Assembly: GCF_001668615.1 (NCBI RefSeq)
Contig: NZ_LZMC01000027.1
Coordinates: forward strand, 1 to 48,772
From: Mycobacterium sp. 1274761.0
GTDB lineage: Bacteria; Actinomycetota; Actinomycetes; Mycobacteriales; Mycobacteriaceae
Direction of reading: 5' to 3'
Length of the DNA stretch: 48,772 bases
Shown here: positions 7,928 to 16,932 of the stretch, piece after piece
How the letters are laid out: each line of letters starts with the position of its first letter
How positions within the stretch are numbered: position 1 is the first letter of the stretch
The notes under the pieces: generated by a model
Told to the model about the DNA's origin: nothing
Databases searched by the model: none
Seen by the model: only the letters and a program-made list of their open reading frames with translations
Translations under genes and position numbers: made by a program

Positions 7928-8329
7928 ATGTCTTTTGAGCAGGCCGATTTCGGCCATCACACTCGGTTCGACAATCGGGTCTTCGGCTCCGTAGGCAACA
8001 TCCCGCAAGTCAATGCCGGGCCGGCGCCCATGAACTCTCTCGGCCGGCCCCAATTGAGTCTGGTGCCAGATCGTCCGGAGCTCGACGCGATTGCGCCGCT
8101 AACTCCGGACGACGAGCTGTGGCAGGAGAAGGCTCTCTGCGCACAGACCGACCCGGAGGCGTTCTTCCCCGAGAAGGGCGGCTCCACCCGCGAGGCCAAG
8201 CGCATCTGCCAGGGCTGCGAGGTGCGCGACGCGTGCCTCGAATACGCGCTGGCGCATGACGAGCGCTTCGGCATCTGGGGCGGGCTCTCCGAGCGTGAGC
8301 GCCGCCGCCTCAAGCGCGGCATTATCTGA
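7928..8329 (+). CDS. whiB2: WhiB2 (WhmD) iron-sulfur regulator
   Basis: WhiB2 is an essential 4Fe-4S WhiB-family regulator tied to septation and cell division. The 133-residue form has four cluster cysteines (C71, C94, C97, C103) in the C-x22-C-x2-C-x5-C pattern, the GIWGG turn (115-119) and the basic tail RERRRLKRG used for DNA or sigma-factor contact. The ATG at 7928 is preceded by GAGGAGGGGGAAG, a strong ribosome-binding site; a GTG at 7913 lies inside that site and is rejected. The first 60 residues are a divergent extension, longer than in M. tuberculosis and similar in length to M. smegmatis WhmD. Confidence 0.96.
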   Translation: MSFEQADFGHHTRFDNRVFGSVGNIPQVNAGPAPMNSLGRPQLSLVPDRPELDAIAPLTPDDELWQEKALCAQTDPEAFFPEKGGSTREAKRICQGCEVRDACLEYALAHDERFGIWGGLSERERRRLKRGII

Positions 8330-8338
8330 ACGCTCGCC

Positions 8339-8803
8339 TCACTCGTCGTCGATCGAAGGGTCGATGACCGACGGTTCGACGCCCAGATACGTCGCCACCT
8401 GGGCCACCAGAACCTCATGCAGCAGCTCGGCGAGATCGTCGGTGTCTTTAGCCCGACGCTCGATCGGCTTGCGGAACAACACAATTCGCGCACGAGTGGA
8501 ATTGCCCCGGACATCTACGCCGGCAGGAATCAGCCGGGCCAGGGGGACAGGACCGTCGGCCACCACTTCAGGGGGCCACTGCACACTCTCCGGATCCTTA
8601 GGCGACATCCGCGGTATCTCGTCGACGGCGACGTCAAGCGCGCTCACCCTGTCGTGCCACCGCCGCTCGATCGGCTCATAGGCCTCCAGAACCGCCATGT
8701 CGAACCGCTCGGCGCGGCTGCGCCAGCCGGGCACGGTGGGGGGAAGCAATGGGCCGCGCATCTCGCGGCCTCGGCGTGATCGCCGGAGATTCCGCTGGGC
8801 CAC
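8339..8803 (-). CDS. Zincin-like metallopeptidase family protein (Rv3259 type)
   Basis: The 154-residue protein resembles the minimal zincin family (PF06262 type). Residues near 125-140, ELLHEVLVAQVATYLG, align with the HEIGHHFG zinc motif, but the second histidine is absent (HEVLV instead of HExxH), so peptidase activity is doubtful. The GTG at 8803 is 6 nt after a TACAGT -10 box, suggesting a leaderless start; an internal ATG at 8761 gives a 140-residue form closer to the M. tuberculosis protein. It converges with whiB2 (9-bp gap) and diverges from the DUF3499 gene. Confidence 0.82.
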   Translation of the reverse strand: MAQRNLRRSRRGREMRGPLLPPTVPGWRSRAERFDMAVLEAYEPIERRWHDRVSALDVAVDEIPRMSPKDPESVQWPPEVVADGPVPLARLIPAGVDVRGNSTRARIVLFRKPIERRAKDTDDLAELLHEVLVAQVATYLGVEPSVIDPSIDDE

Positions 8804-8809
8804 TTGAGA

Positions 8810-8815
8810 ACTGTA
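8810..8815 (-). promoter_or_regulatory. Leaderless -10 box for the zincin-like gene
   Basis: Minus-strand TACAGT, then TCTCAA, then GTG at 8803. The register supports the longer start. Confidence 0.5.
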
Positions 8816-8904
8816 CTGCGGAGGTGAGGAGCGAAATTATCACGGTTGGAAGTCGGCGGCCGGACCGCTGCGTGTCCCACACGGCCGCGGGGGCTCTCCC
8901 GCGA

Positions 8905-8910
8905 TAGCCT
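8905..8910 (+). promoter_or_regulatory. Leaderless -10 box for the DUF3499 gene
   Basis: TAGCCT is followed by 7 nt and the GTG at 8918, with no ribosome-binding site between. Confidence 0.55.
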
Positions 8911-8917
8911 TCCGATC

Positions 8918-9334
8918 GTGAATGTTCCCCGTCGCTGCTGCAGGCCCGGGTGTCCTCACTATGCGGTCGCGACGCTGACGTTCGTTTACTCCGATTCGAC
9001 GGCGGTGGTGGGTCCGCTGGCCACGGTGTCGGAGCCGCACTCCTGGGATCTGTGCGTCGGCCATGCCAGCCGGATAACCGCGCCGCGAGGCTGGGAGCTG
9101 GTGCGTCACGCCGGGCCGTTGCCGACCCACCCGGACGAAGACGATCTGATCGCGCTCGCCGAAGCCGTCCGCGAGGGCCGCGAGGCCCCGGTCGGGGGCG
9201 GAATCGCCGCCGGTTTCACCGATCCCGTCACCGGTGCTCACGGGGGCGCGCTGATGGCGCCGCCGGCGGTGCGGCCCGAGGCAGGTGGCCGCAGACGCGG
9301 CCACCTGCGGGTGTTACCCGACCCTTCCGATTAG
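8918..9334 (+). CDS. DUF3499 family protein (Rv3258c type)
   Basis: A 138-residue actinobacterial protein of unknown function. The N-terminus has a cysteine cluster (CCRPGCPHYA) and later CVGHAS, which together look like a small zinc ribbon. A conserved middle part (SWDLCVGHASRITAPRGWELV) is followed by a Gly/Ala-rich and basic C-terminus. The GTG at 8918 gives VNVPRRCCRPGC and follows a leaderless-type -10 box. It sits directly upstream of the phosphomannomutase gene in the same direction, with a 62-bp gap. Confidence 0.9.
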   Translation: MNVPRRCCRPGCPHYAVATLTFVYSDSTAVVGPLATVSEPHSWDLCVGHASRITAPRGWELVRHAGPLPTHPDEDDLIALAEAVREGREAPVGGGIAAGFTDPVTGAHGGALMAPPAVRPEAGGRRRGHLRVLPDPSD

Positions 9335-9396
9335 CCTGCGGGGGCCGGATAGGCTGGCGCCAGCAGTCCCGTCGTGCGAGGAGTTGTAGAACAGCC

Positions 9397-10791
9397 ATGT
9401 CCCGGCCCGCCGCGTCAGTCCAGCGCGTCATCAAGGCGTATGACGTGCGCGGCCTCGTCGGTGAAGAGCTCGACGAGGACTTCGTCACCGACGTCGGGTC
9501 GGCGTTCGCGCGTCTGGTCCGCGACGAGGGCGCGAGCCAGACCGTGATAGGCCATGACATGCGGGCCAGCTCGCCGTCGCTGGCCAACGCGTTCGCCGAC
9601 GGGGTCGTCTCGCAGGGCCTCGACGTCGTGCGGATCGGCCTCGCCTCGACCGACCAGCTTTACTTCGCGTCAGGCCTGCTGGATTGCCCGGGCGCGATGT
9701 TCACCGCGAGCCACAATCCGGCGGCTTACAACGGGATCAAGCTGTGCCGCGCCGGCGCCAAACCCGTCGGCAAGGACACCGGGCTCACGACCATCAGCGA
9801 CGAGGTGATCGCCGGCATCCCGCCGTACCAGGGTGCCGCAGGCACGGTGTCCGACCGCGATGTGTTGGCCGACTACGGCGAGTTCCTGCGGTCGGTTGTC
9901 GACCTGGCAGATCTGCGCCCGCTGCGGGTCGCGGTGGATGCGGGCAACGGCATGGCCGGCCACACCGCGCCTGCGGTGCTCGGTGCGATCGACGCGCTGG
10001 AGATCCTGCCGCTGTACTTCGAACTCGACGGCACCTTTCCCAACCACGAGGCCAACCCGCTGGATCCGGCCAACCTCGTTGATCTGCAGAGGTACGTCGT
10101 TGACACCGGTGCCGACATCGGCCTGGCCTTCGACGGTGACGCCGACCGGTGTTTCGTGGTTGACGAATCGGGGCATCCGGTATCGCCGTCAGCGGTGACC
10201 GCCCTGGTCGCCGCGCGCGAATTGAGCAGGGAGATCGGCGCAACGGTGATCCACAACCTGATCACCTCACGGGCAGTACCCGAACTGGTCGTCGAGCGGG
10301 GGGGCACGCCGGTGCGGTCTCGTGTCGGCCACTCATACATCAAGGCGTTGATGGCCGAGACCGGCGCGATCTTCGGCGGTGAGCACTCGGCGCACTACTA
10401 CTTCCGCGACTTCTGGGGTGCGGACTCCGGCATGCTGGCGGCGCTGCACGTCCTCTCCGCGCTCGGTGAGCAGCGCAGGCCGTTGTCCGAACTGATGGCC
10501 GACTACCAGCGCTATGAGTCCTCCGGCGAAATCAACTACACCGTCGCGGATTCGCGCAAGTGCGTGGACAGCGTGCTAAAGGCGTTCAGCGATCGCATCC
10601 AGGCCATCGACCACCTCGACGGCGTGACCGTGGATCTGGGCGACGGCAACTGGTTCAACCTGCGTACTTCCAACACCGAGCCGCTGCTGCGGCTCAACGT
10701 CGAGGGGCGCACCCTCGAGGAAGTCGACGAGGTAGTCGGCCGGGTTTCGGCCGAAATCGCCTCGCACACCGGGGCATCGGCATCGCCATGA
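9397..10791 (+). CDS. manB: Phosphomannomutase/phosphoglucomutase
   Basis: Converts mannose-6-phosphate to mannose-1-phosphate (and probably the glucose pair) for GDP-mannose synthesis (Rv3257c, also called pmmA). The 464-residue alpha-D-phosphohexomutase has the phosphoserine loop TASHNP with S105, the Mg-binding DGDADR loop (D246, D248, D250), GGEHSAHYYFRD for sugar binding and RTSNTEPLLRLN for phosphate binding near the C-terminus. The ATG at 9397 is chosen because homology begins within a few residues of it. The stop overlaps the next gene (ATGA). Confidence 0.95.
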   Translation: MSRPAASVQRVIKAYDVRGLVGEELDEDFVTDVGSAFARLVRDEGASQTVIGHDMRASSPSLANAFADGVVSQGLDVVRIGLASTDQLYFASGLLDCPGAMFTASHNPAAYNGIKLCRAGAKPVGKDTGLTTISDEVIAGIPPYQGAAGTVSDRDVLADYGEFLRSVVDLADLRPLRVAVDAGNGMAGHTAPAVLGAIDALEILPLYFELDGTFPNHEANPLDPANLVDLQRYVVDTGADIGLAFDGDADRCFVVDESGHPVSPSAVTALVAARELSREIGATVIHNLITSRAVPELVVERGGTPVRSRVGHSYIKALMAETGAIFGGEHSAHYYFRDFWGADSGMLAALHVLSALGEQRRPLSELMADYQRYESSGEINYTVADSRKCVDSVLKAFSDRIQAIDHLDGVTVDLGDGNWFNLRTSNTEPLLRLNVEGRTLEEVDEVVGRVSAEIASHTGASASP

Positions 10792-11861
10792 TCGCGCCGG
10801 CCACGATCGATCTCGACGACGCCGAGGGACTACTTGCCGCCGACCGCGGTGGGCTGCTGCGCGGTGCGTCGATGGCCGGGGCACAGGTACGCGCCACCGC
10901 CGCGGCGGTCGCCGAAGGTGTCTTGGAATCGGTCGCAGGCGATGCACCGCGCACGCTGATCTGGGTCGCCGGACGGGGCAACGCCGAAACCGCCGGCACA
11001 ATCCTGGCTGCGGCACGGGGTGGTTCGACCACGTCGCCGATCGTCGTATGCGCTGAAGCGCCGCCCTGGATCGGCGCGTTGGACGTGCTGGTCGTCGCGG
11101 GCGATGATCCCGGCGACCCCGCACTGGTCAGTGCCGCGGCCACCGCGGTGCGCCGCGGAGCCAGGGTGGTCGTCGTTGCGCCCTACGAGGGGCCACTGCG
11201 CGACGCCACGGCAGGACGTTCGGCCCTGCTGGAACCGCGAGTATGGGTGCCCGACGACTTCACGTTGGCGCGCTATCTCGCTGCGGGGCTTGCGGTCGTG
11301 CACGTCGTCGATCCCAGCCTGCGCAACGACCTCGACGCGCTCGCCGACGAGCTCGACGCAGAAGCGTTGCGCAACAGCGCTAACCGCGAACTGTTCACTA
11401 ATGCAGCCAAGACGATGGCCGACCGGATGGCCGGCCGCTCCGTGGTTTTCGCCGGCGACAACGCCGCGACACTGGCGTTGGCGCGCCACGTTGGGGCTGT
11501 CATGCTGCGGATCGCGCACCAGCCGGTGGCCACCGTCGGCCTCGCCGACGCCATCGTGGCGGCACGGACCGGCTTGGGTGTGCAATCGGACGCTCAGCGC
11601 GAGGCCGCGCTATTTCATGATGACGAGATCGACGGCCCGGCACCGGATCACGTCCGCACCATCGCACTGACATTGGATGACGAGCGCGCCGTAGTCGCGG
11701 CGCGGGTGGCCGGGCTCAGCGATGTCGACATCGTCGGAGCAGAAGATGTGCCCGACGCCGGCGACTCACCCGTGCAGTCAGGACGTGCGGAGCAGCAATT
11801 GGCGGTGCTGGCAGTGCGGCTCGAGATGGCGGCCACCTACCTGCGACTGGTTCGAGGTTAG
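10788..11861 (+). CDS. TobH-like SIS-domain phosphosugar protein (Rv3256c type)
   Basis: A 357-residue protein related to the phosphoglucose/phosphomannose isomerase C-terminal family often labelled TobH. Two SIS-like halves are suggested by VLVVAGDDPGDPALVSAAATA with an alternating hydrophobic pattern (about 85-125) and by RSVVFAGDNAATLALARHVG (about 220-240). It lies between phosphomannomutase (ATGA overlap) and manA (4-bp gap), so a role in hexose-phosphate interconversion or regulation of that pathway is likely, though no activity is established from sequence. Confidence 0.85.
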   Translation: MIAPATIDLDDAEGLLAADRGGLLRGASMAGAQVRATAAAVAEGVLESVAGDAPRTLIWVAGRGNAETAGTILAAARGGSTTSPIVVCAEAPPWIGALDVLVVAGDDPGDPALVSAAATAVRRGARVVVVAPYEGPLRDATAGRSALLEPRVWVPDDFTLARYLAAGLAVVHVVDPSLRNDLDALADELDAEALRNSANRELFTNAAKTMADRMAGRSVVFAGDNAATLALARHVGAVMLRIAHQPVATVGLADAIVAARTGLGVQSDAQREAALFHDDEIDGPAPDHVRTIALTLDDERAVVAARVAGLSDVDIVGAEDVPDAGDSPVQSGRAEQQLAVLAVRLEMAATYLRLVRG

Positions 11862-11865
11862 GCGA

Positions 11866-13092
11866 GTGAACCTGTTAAAGGGAGCGCTGCGGACTTATGC
11901 CTGGGGATCGCGCACGGCTATCGCCGAGTTCACCGGGAGACCAAGTCCGACAGCACATCCCGAAGCCGAACTCTGGTTCGGTGCTCACCCAGGCGACCCC
12001 GCTTATCTTGAGTCCGACGCTGGGGAGACCTCGCTTCTGCAAGCCGTGCGCGACGACCCCGAGGGACAGCTGGGCCCAGCGGTCCGGAACAGCTTCGGGG
12101 ATGCACTGCCGTTCCTGATGAAGGTGCTGGCCGCAGACGAGCCGCTGTCCCTGCAGGCACACCCGAGCGCCGAGCAGGCTGCCGAGGGTTTCGCGCGAGA
12201 GGACAAACTCGGTATCCCGGTGTCGTCGCCGATCCGCAACTATCGCGACCGGAGCCACAAACCCGAGCTCCTGGTGGCGTTGGAGACGTTCGACGTGCTG
12301 GCCGGGTTCCGGCCCGCGCCGGAGTCGGTCGATCTGATGAGGGCCCTTGCGGTTTCCGACCTCGACCCGTATGTCAACCTGCTGGCCGGCCAGCCCGACG
12401 CCGACGGCCTGCGCGCGTTGTTCACCACGTGGATCACCGCGCCGCAGCCCGATCTCGATGTGCTGGTGCCGGCCGTGATCGACGGCGCGATCGAATATGT
12501 CCGTTCGGGCCGAAAGCAATTCGCAGCCGAAGCCAAGACGGTGCTGGAACTGGGTGAGCGTTACCCCGGAGATGCCGGCGTGCTGGCCGCCCTGCTGCTG
12601 AACCGATTTACCCTTCGCCCCGGCGAGGGTATCTATCTGCCCGCGGGAAACCTGCACACCTATCTGCGCGGCGTCGGCATCGAGGTAATGGCCAATTCGG
12701 ACAACGTGCTCCGTGGCGGCCTGACCCCCAAGCATGTCGACGTGCCGGAGTTGTTGCGGGTGCTGGATTTCACGCCCGCCAGCGAGGCGAGTTTGCGACC
12801 GAAGACGTCGACCGACGGGATGGAAACCGTGTATGAGACTGCGGCGCCAGAGTTCTCGGTGTCAGTGCTGGGGCTCGACGGCGACCGGCTCGGCCACGAA
12901 GTGGATGCCCCGTCGCGCCACGACGGCCCGCAGATCCTGTTGTGCACGCAGGGTTCGGCGGCCGTGCACGCCAAATCCGGTGTCGTGACGCTGGAACGGG
13001 GCGCAGCGGCATGGGTGCCCGCCGACGACGGCCCGATTCGACTGGTCGCGCAGCGCCCGACGAAGCTGTTCCGCGCAACCGTAGGAATCTAA
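11866..13092 (+). CDS. manA: Mannose-6-phosphate isomerase, class I
   Basis: Interconverts fructose-6-phosphate and mannose-6-phosphate, the entry step to GDP-mannose. The 408-residue cupin enzyme starts MNLLKGALRTYAWGSRTAIAEF and carries the zinc-site motifs SLQAHPSAEQA, SHKPELLVAL and PAGNLHTYLRG, plus the type I signature region around residues 245-275. The GTG at 11866 follows the previous stop by 4 bases. It completes the DUF3499-manB-tobH-manA run. Confidence 0.95.
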   Translation: MNLLKGALRTYAWGSRTAIAEFTGRPSPTAHPEAELWFGAHPGDPAYLESDAGETSLLQAVRDDPEGQLGPAVRNSFGDALPFLMKVLAADEPLSLQAHPSAEQAAEGFAREDKLGIPVSSPIRNYRDRSHKPELLVALETFDVLAGFRPAPESVDLMRALAVSDLDPYVNLLAGQPDADGLRALFTTWITAPQPDLDVLVPAVIDGAIEYVRSGRKQFAAEAKTVLELGERYPGDAGVLAALLLNRFTLRPGEGIYLPAGNLHTYLRGVGIEVMANSDNVLRGGLTPKHVDVPELLRVLDFTPASEASLRPKTSTDGMETVYETAAPEFSVSVLGLDGDRLGHEVDAPSRHDGPQILLCTQGSAAVHAKSGVVTLERGAAAWVPADDGPIRLVAQRPTKLFRATVGI

Positions 13093-13093
13093 A

Positions 13094-14014
13094 ATGTCAT
13101 CCGAGGGCAGCACCAGGGCGATCCTGGCGGCTCTGTTGGCCAACGCGGGTATCGCCGTGGCGAAGTTCGTCGGCTTCCTGATCACCGGCAGTTCGTCCAT
13201 GCTGGCGGAGTCGGTGCACTCGGTCGCCGACACCAGTAACCAAGGCCTGCTGTTGTTGGGGCAGCGGGCATCACGCAAGCGGCCCGACCCGCTGCATCAG
13301 TTCGGCTACGGCCGCAGCCGCTTCTTCTACTCGTTTGTCGTGGCGCTGGTCTTGTTTACGCTCGGTTCGGTCTTCGCGATATACGAGGGTTACCACAAGA
13401 TCTCGCACCCGGAGGAGCTGACCTCACCGACCGTGGCGATCGCAATTCTGATTGTCGCGATTTGCTTGGAGGGCTACAGCTTTCGCACTGCGGTGAAGGA
13501 GTCGCGGCCGCTAAAGGGCCGGCGCAGCTGGTGGTGGTTCATCCGGGTATCGCGTAACCCGGAGCTGCCCGTGGTATTGCTGGAGGACTCCGGTGCGCTC
13601 GTCGGTCTGCTGTTCGCGCTCATCGGTGTCGGGTTGACGATCCTGACGGGAAATCCGGCATGGGACGGTGTCGGCTCCATCGGTATCGGACTGCTGCTCG
13701 GCGTCATCGCGGTGGTGTTGATGATCGAGACGCACAGTCTGCTGATCGGCGAGGGCGCCACCGGTGACGAGGAACGGGCGATCCGGGCGGCGCTGGAGCA
13801 GACCGACAACATCGACCGGGTGATCCATTTGCGTACCCAGTATCTGGGTCCCGAACAGATGCTGGTCGGCGCCAAGATCGCGGTGCCACCGTCGACCGGA
13901 CTGGCCACCGTCGCGGCCACGATTGACGCGGCCGAGGCGGCCATCCGGGAGGCGGTGCCCACCGCCGATCTCATCTACCTCGAACCCGATCTCGATCGGG
14001 CGTCGCGGACCTAG
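13094..14014 (+). CDS. Cation diffusion facilitator transporter
   Basis: A 306-residue CDF-family antiporter that would export a divalent metal (Zn, Mn, Fe or Co) in exchange for protons. About six membrane segments are visible. The metal site resembles the family: ESVHSVADTSNQ (H42, D46) in TM2 and LLEDSGALVG (E164, D165) in TM5, with HQFGYGRSRFFYS between TM2 and TM3. The C-terminal 80 residues form the cytosolic metal-sensing domain. It starts one base after the manA stop, and its last 44 bases overlap the converging FAD gene. It is absent at this locus in M. tuberculosis as I recall it. The metal cannot be assigned from sequence. Confidence 0.92.
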   Translation: MSSEGSTRAILAALLANAGIAVAKFVGFLITGSSSMLAESVHSVADTSNQGLLLLGQRASRKRPDPLHQFGYGRSRFFYSFVVALVLFTLGSVFAIYEGYHKISHPEELTSPTVAIAILIVAICLEGYSFRTAVKESRPLKGRRSWWWFIRVSRNPELPVVLLEDSGALVGLLFALIGVGLTILTGNPAWDGVGSIGIGLLLGVIAVVLMIETHSLLIGEGATGDEERAIRAALEQTDNIDRVIHLRTQYLGPEQMLVGAKIAVPPSTGLATVAATIDAAEAAIREAVPTADLIYLEPDLDRASRT

Positions 14015-15341
14015 CGCGCTTGTCCGCGATGAACAGCCGCAGATTGTGCCGGATCGTGCGGCCGACCAGTCGCGCCGAAGGCACCATATAGAGGCTGTCG
14101 AGCAGGCTGAACCGACGCAGAAACCATTCGGCGAGAACGGGATCGGTCTCGGCAGCTCCGAGAAACTGATCGAAGAGGCGGCCGACCGGCGGGTACCACC
14201 ACGGCGTCGGCCCGGTGGCGCCGTGCAGGACGAGGTCGCCGATGGCATTCATGGTCCACACCGGGAAGGTGGATTTCGCGACGGCGCTGTTGAATTGCGA
14301 CTCCAGGTCGGTGTTCGGCGAGGCGAGCGCCCGTCGCAGATGGCCGGCGTGCAGCGAGGTCATCGACATGCCCTGTCCGAAGGTCGGGTTGAAGCTCGCG
14401 ACGGCGTCGCCGAACGGGAGGATCCCCGCTGGAAACCGCGTCAGCCTGTGGTAGCGGCGCCAGCGGCTGGTCGGGTATTTGTGGAACGCGACGTCGCCGA
14501 TCGGCTCGCCTTGGCGGATGGCGTCGGCGATGTGTCTGGGCACGACGTCGTCGGCCAGATCACACATTCCGGCGAAATCGTGCGGCGGCTCGACTTTGGC
14601 CACCCCGAATGTGGTCAGCGTCCACGTGCCGTCCTCGTAGCACAGCATGCCCAGCCCACGCGGCTGACCCCGGAAAGCGCCTGCGACAACGACCTTTTCG
14701 GTGAGGAGCCCCTCTGGAATGCGCAGCCGGTGGGTGGCATAGCTGATACCGACCTCCACGCTGGCCTCCGGCGGGCGGTCAAAACCCCACTGCTGCAACC
14801 ACACCGGCAGTCGCGTTCCGCGTCCCGTCGTGTCGACGACGAGATCCGCGGCTATCTCCTCGCCGGTGTCGAGCTGCACGCCCGTCACCCGATCCCCGTT
14901 ATAGACGGGCGCGCTCACGGCCGCATGCACGACGTCGACGTTCTCGGTCGCCCATACCCGGCGCCGGAGCTGCCATTCCAGATGCGGCCGACTCGGGATG
15001 TAGGCGGTGAACTCGTCGCGCAACCGGTGTCCCGTGCCGAGAACGTGGCCAGCGGCGCCGAAATGGATGCAGTCGGGGCGGTTCTCCAGAATCGGCACGC
15101 CCGCGGCGACCATCTCGTCGAGCAGACCAGGGAAGAGCCCGCCGAGCTCATGCGCGCCGCGTGCCATCAGCAGATGCAGATGCCGCCCCTGGGGCACCGC
15201 CACCCGGTGGGCGGGCTGCGCGGGTAGGTCGTCGCGCTCATAGACGCTCACCCGGTCGAAGAAGTCGGACAGCACCCGCGCGGCACAGAGCCCACCGATG
15301 CTCGCACCGATGACGACAGCGTGGCGCGCATTCCGCCCCAT
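13971..15341 (-). CDS. FAD-dependent oxidoreductase/monooxygenase (Rv3254 type)
   Basis: A 456-residue flavoprotein of the geranylgeranyl-reductase/PHBH-like superfamily. The N-terminal dinucleotide motif is VVIGASIGGLCAARVLS (G12-x-S-x-G16-G17), ADLVVDTTGRGTRLP follows near 195, and the second FAD motif is GILPFGDAVASFNPTFGQGM. The substrate is unknown. The ATG at 15341 puts the FAD motif near the N-terminus; the frame stays open to 15428 but that extension overlaps the permease start. Its 3' end overlaps the CDF gene by 44 bases tail to tail. Confidence 0.87.
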   Translation of the reverse strand: MGRNARHAVVIGASIGGLCAARVLSDFFDRVSVYERDDLPAQPAHRVAVPQGRHLHLLMARGAHELGGLFPGLLDEMVAAGVPILENRPDCIHFGAAGHVLGTGHRLRDEFTAYIPSRPHLEWQLRRRVWATENVDVVHAAVSAPVYNGDRVTGVQLDTGEEIAADLVVDTTGRGTRLPVWLQQWGFDRPPEASVEVGISYATHRLRIPEGLLTEKVVVAGAFRGQPRGLGMLCYEDGTWTLTTFGVAKVEPPHDFAGMCDLADDVVPRHIADAIRQGEPIGDVAFHKYPTSRWRRYHRLTRFPAGILPFGDAVASFNPTFGQGMSMTSLHAGHLRRALASPNTDLESQFNSAVAKSTFPVWTMNAIGDLVLHGATGPTPWWYPPVGRLFDQFLGAAETDPVLAEWFLRRFSLLDSLYMVPSARLVGRTIRHNLRLFIADKRARSATPDRDRVRGR

Positions 15342-15412
15342 GCGCGCCGATGGTAGTGGGTACTCCTGGTGAGCTGACCCCCATTGGGCGGCATCACGAA
15401 AGGGTGAGACGC

Positions 15413-16885
15413 ATGGCAGGCAGTTCACTGGGACGGCGAACGAAGTCGGTCGAGCAGTCGATCGAGGACACCGACGACCCCGAGACCCGGTTGCGCAAGG
15501 ACCTCACCTGGTGGGACCTGATCGTGTTCGGTGTGTCCGTGGTGATCGGCGCGGGGATCTTCACTGTCACCGCCTCCACCGCAGGCGGCATCACCGGGCC
15601 CGCGATATCGGTGTCGTTCGTGATCGCGGCGATCGCCTGCGGGTTGGCGGCGCTGTGCTACGCCGAGTTCGCCTCGACCGTCCCCGTGGCGGGAAGCGCC
15701 TACACCTTCTCCTATGCGAGCTTCGGCGAGGTGGTCGCCTGGATCATCGGCTGGGATCTTGTGCTCGAATTCGCCGTGGGAGCTGCGACGGTCGCCAAGA
15801 GCTGGTCGACGTATCTGGGTGAGGTCTTCGGGTGGGCCGGTGACGTCCACGTCGGCGGGGTCGACGTCGACTGGGGCGCCGTGCTGATCGTCGCCATCGT
15901 CACGACGCTGCTGGCGCTGGGCACCAAGTTGTCGTCGAATGTCAGCGCGGTCATCACGTTGATCAAGGTGACCGTGGTGCTGATCGTGATCGTCGTGGGC
16001 GCCTTCTTCATCAAGATGGCCAATTACAGTCCGTTCATTCCGCCGTCGCAGCCGAGCGAAAGTGCGGGCGACCAGTCGCTGCTGTCACTGCTGACCGGCG
16101 CGGGCGGTAGCACCTACGGGTGGTACGGCCTGTTGGCCGGCGCTTCGATCGTGTTCTTCGCGTTCATCGGGTTCGACGTCGTCGCGACCACCGCCGAGGA
16201 AACCAAGGACCCGCAGCGCGACGTACCGCGCGGGATCTTCGGCACGCTGGCGATCGTCACCGTCCTCTACGTCGCCGTCGCGGTGGTGTTGTCCGGGATG
16301 GTGTCCTACACCGATCTGGCCAAGGCGGGCGAAGACGCCAACCTCGCAACGGCATTCGATATTCACGGAATCGATTGGGCTGCAACGCTGATCAGCATCG
16401 GCGCGCTGGCCGGGTTGACCACGGTGGTGATGGTGCTGGTGCTCGGACAGATCCGCGTGTTGTTCGCGATGTCGCGAGACAGGCTGTTACCGCGTCAGCT
16501 GGCGAGGACGGGCGAACGCGGTACGCCGGTGCGGCTGACGATCATCGTCGGCGTCGCGGTGGCGGCCGCGGCGGCGTTCTTCCCGATCGCCAAGCTCGAG
16601 GAGATGGTCAACGTCGGCACGCTGTTCGCGTTCGTGTTGGTATCCGCGGGCGTCGTCATTCTCCGGCGCAGCCGACCCGATCTGCATCGCGCATTCCGGG
16701 CGCCGCTGGTGCCGTGGCTGCCCGTCGCGGCGATCGTCGCCTGCGTGTGGCTGATGCTGAACCTTTCGACGCTGACCTGGATCCGGTTTGCGGTGTGGAT
16801 GGTCATCGGCATCGCGGTCTACCTGCTGTACGGCCGCCGTCATTCGGCGCTGGCGCACCGCTCACCGACCGCGGTTTCGGCGTGA
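15413..16885 (+). CDS. APC-family amino-acid permease (Rv3253c type)
   Basis: A 490-residue integral membrane protein of the amino acid-polyamine-organocation superfamily, closest in layout to cationic amino-acid transporters. TM1 contains the substrate-loop motif GVSVVIGAGIF at about 42-52, and around 12 hydrophobic segments follow, with ETKDPQRDVPRGI in a cytosolic loop. A GAAAGG-like site (GAAAGGG) 8-15 nt before the ATG at 15413 supports this start; an in-frame GTG at 15404 is the alternative. It ends just before the alkB promoter region. Confidence 0.92.
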   Translation: MAGSSLGRRTKSVEQSIEDTDDPETRLRKDLTWWDLIVFGVSVVIGAGIFTVTASTAGGITGPAISVSFVIAAIACGLAALCYAEFASTVPVAGSAYTFSYASFGEVVAWIIGWDLVLEFAVGAATVAKSWSTYLGEVFGWAGDVHVGGVDVDWGAVLIVAIVTTLLALGTKLSSNVSAVITLIKVTVVLIVIVVGAFFIKMANYSPFIPPSQPSESAGDQSLLSLLTGAGGSTYGWYGLLAGASIVFFAFIGFDVVATTAEETKDPQRDVPRGIFGTLAIVTVLYVAVAVVLSGMVSYTDLAKAGEDANLATAFDIHGIDWAATLISIGALAGLTTVVMVLVLGQIRVLFAMSRDRLLPRQLARTGERGTPVRLTIIVGVAVAAAAAFFPIAKLEEMVNVGTLFAFVLVSAGVVILRRSRPDLHRAFRAPLVPWLPVAAIVACVWLMLNLSTLTWIRFAVWMVIGIAVYLLYGRRHSALAHRSPTAVSA

Positions 16886-16911
16886 CCTTCGTTTTTTACA
16901 AATTAGCGGTG

Positions 16912-16932
16912 TTTGTCTAGACAGCAGACAAA
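16912..16932. promoter_or_regulatory. Palindromic operator upstream of alkB
   Basis: TTTGTCT-N7-AGACAAA forms a perfect 7+7 inverted repeat, with the inner palindrome TGTCTAGACA also present. It overlaps the -35 element of the alkB promoter. A TetR regulator is encoded at the end of the same operon and is the obvious ligand; binding is inferred. Confidence 0.7.
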
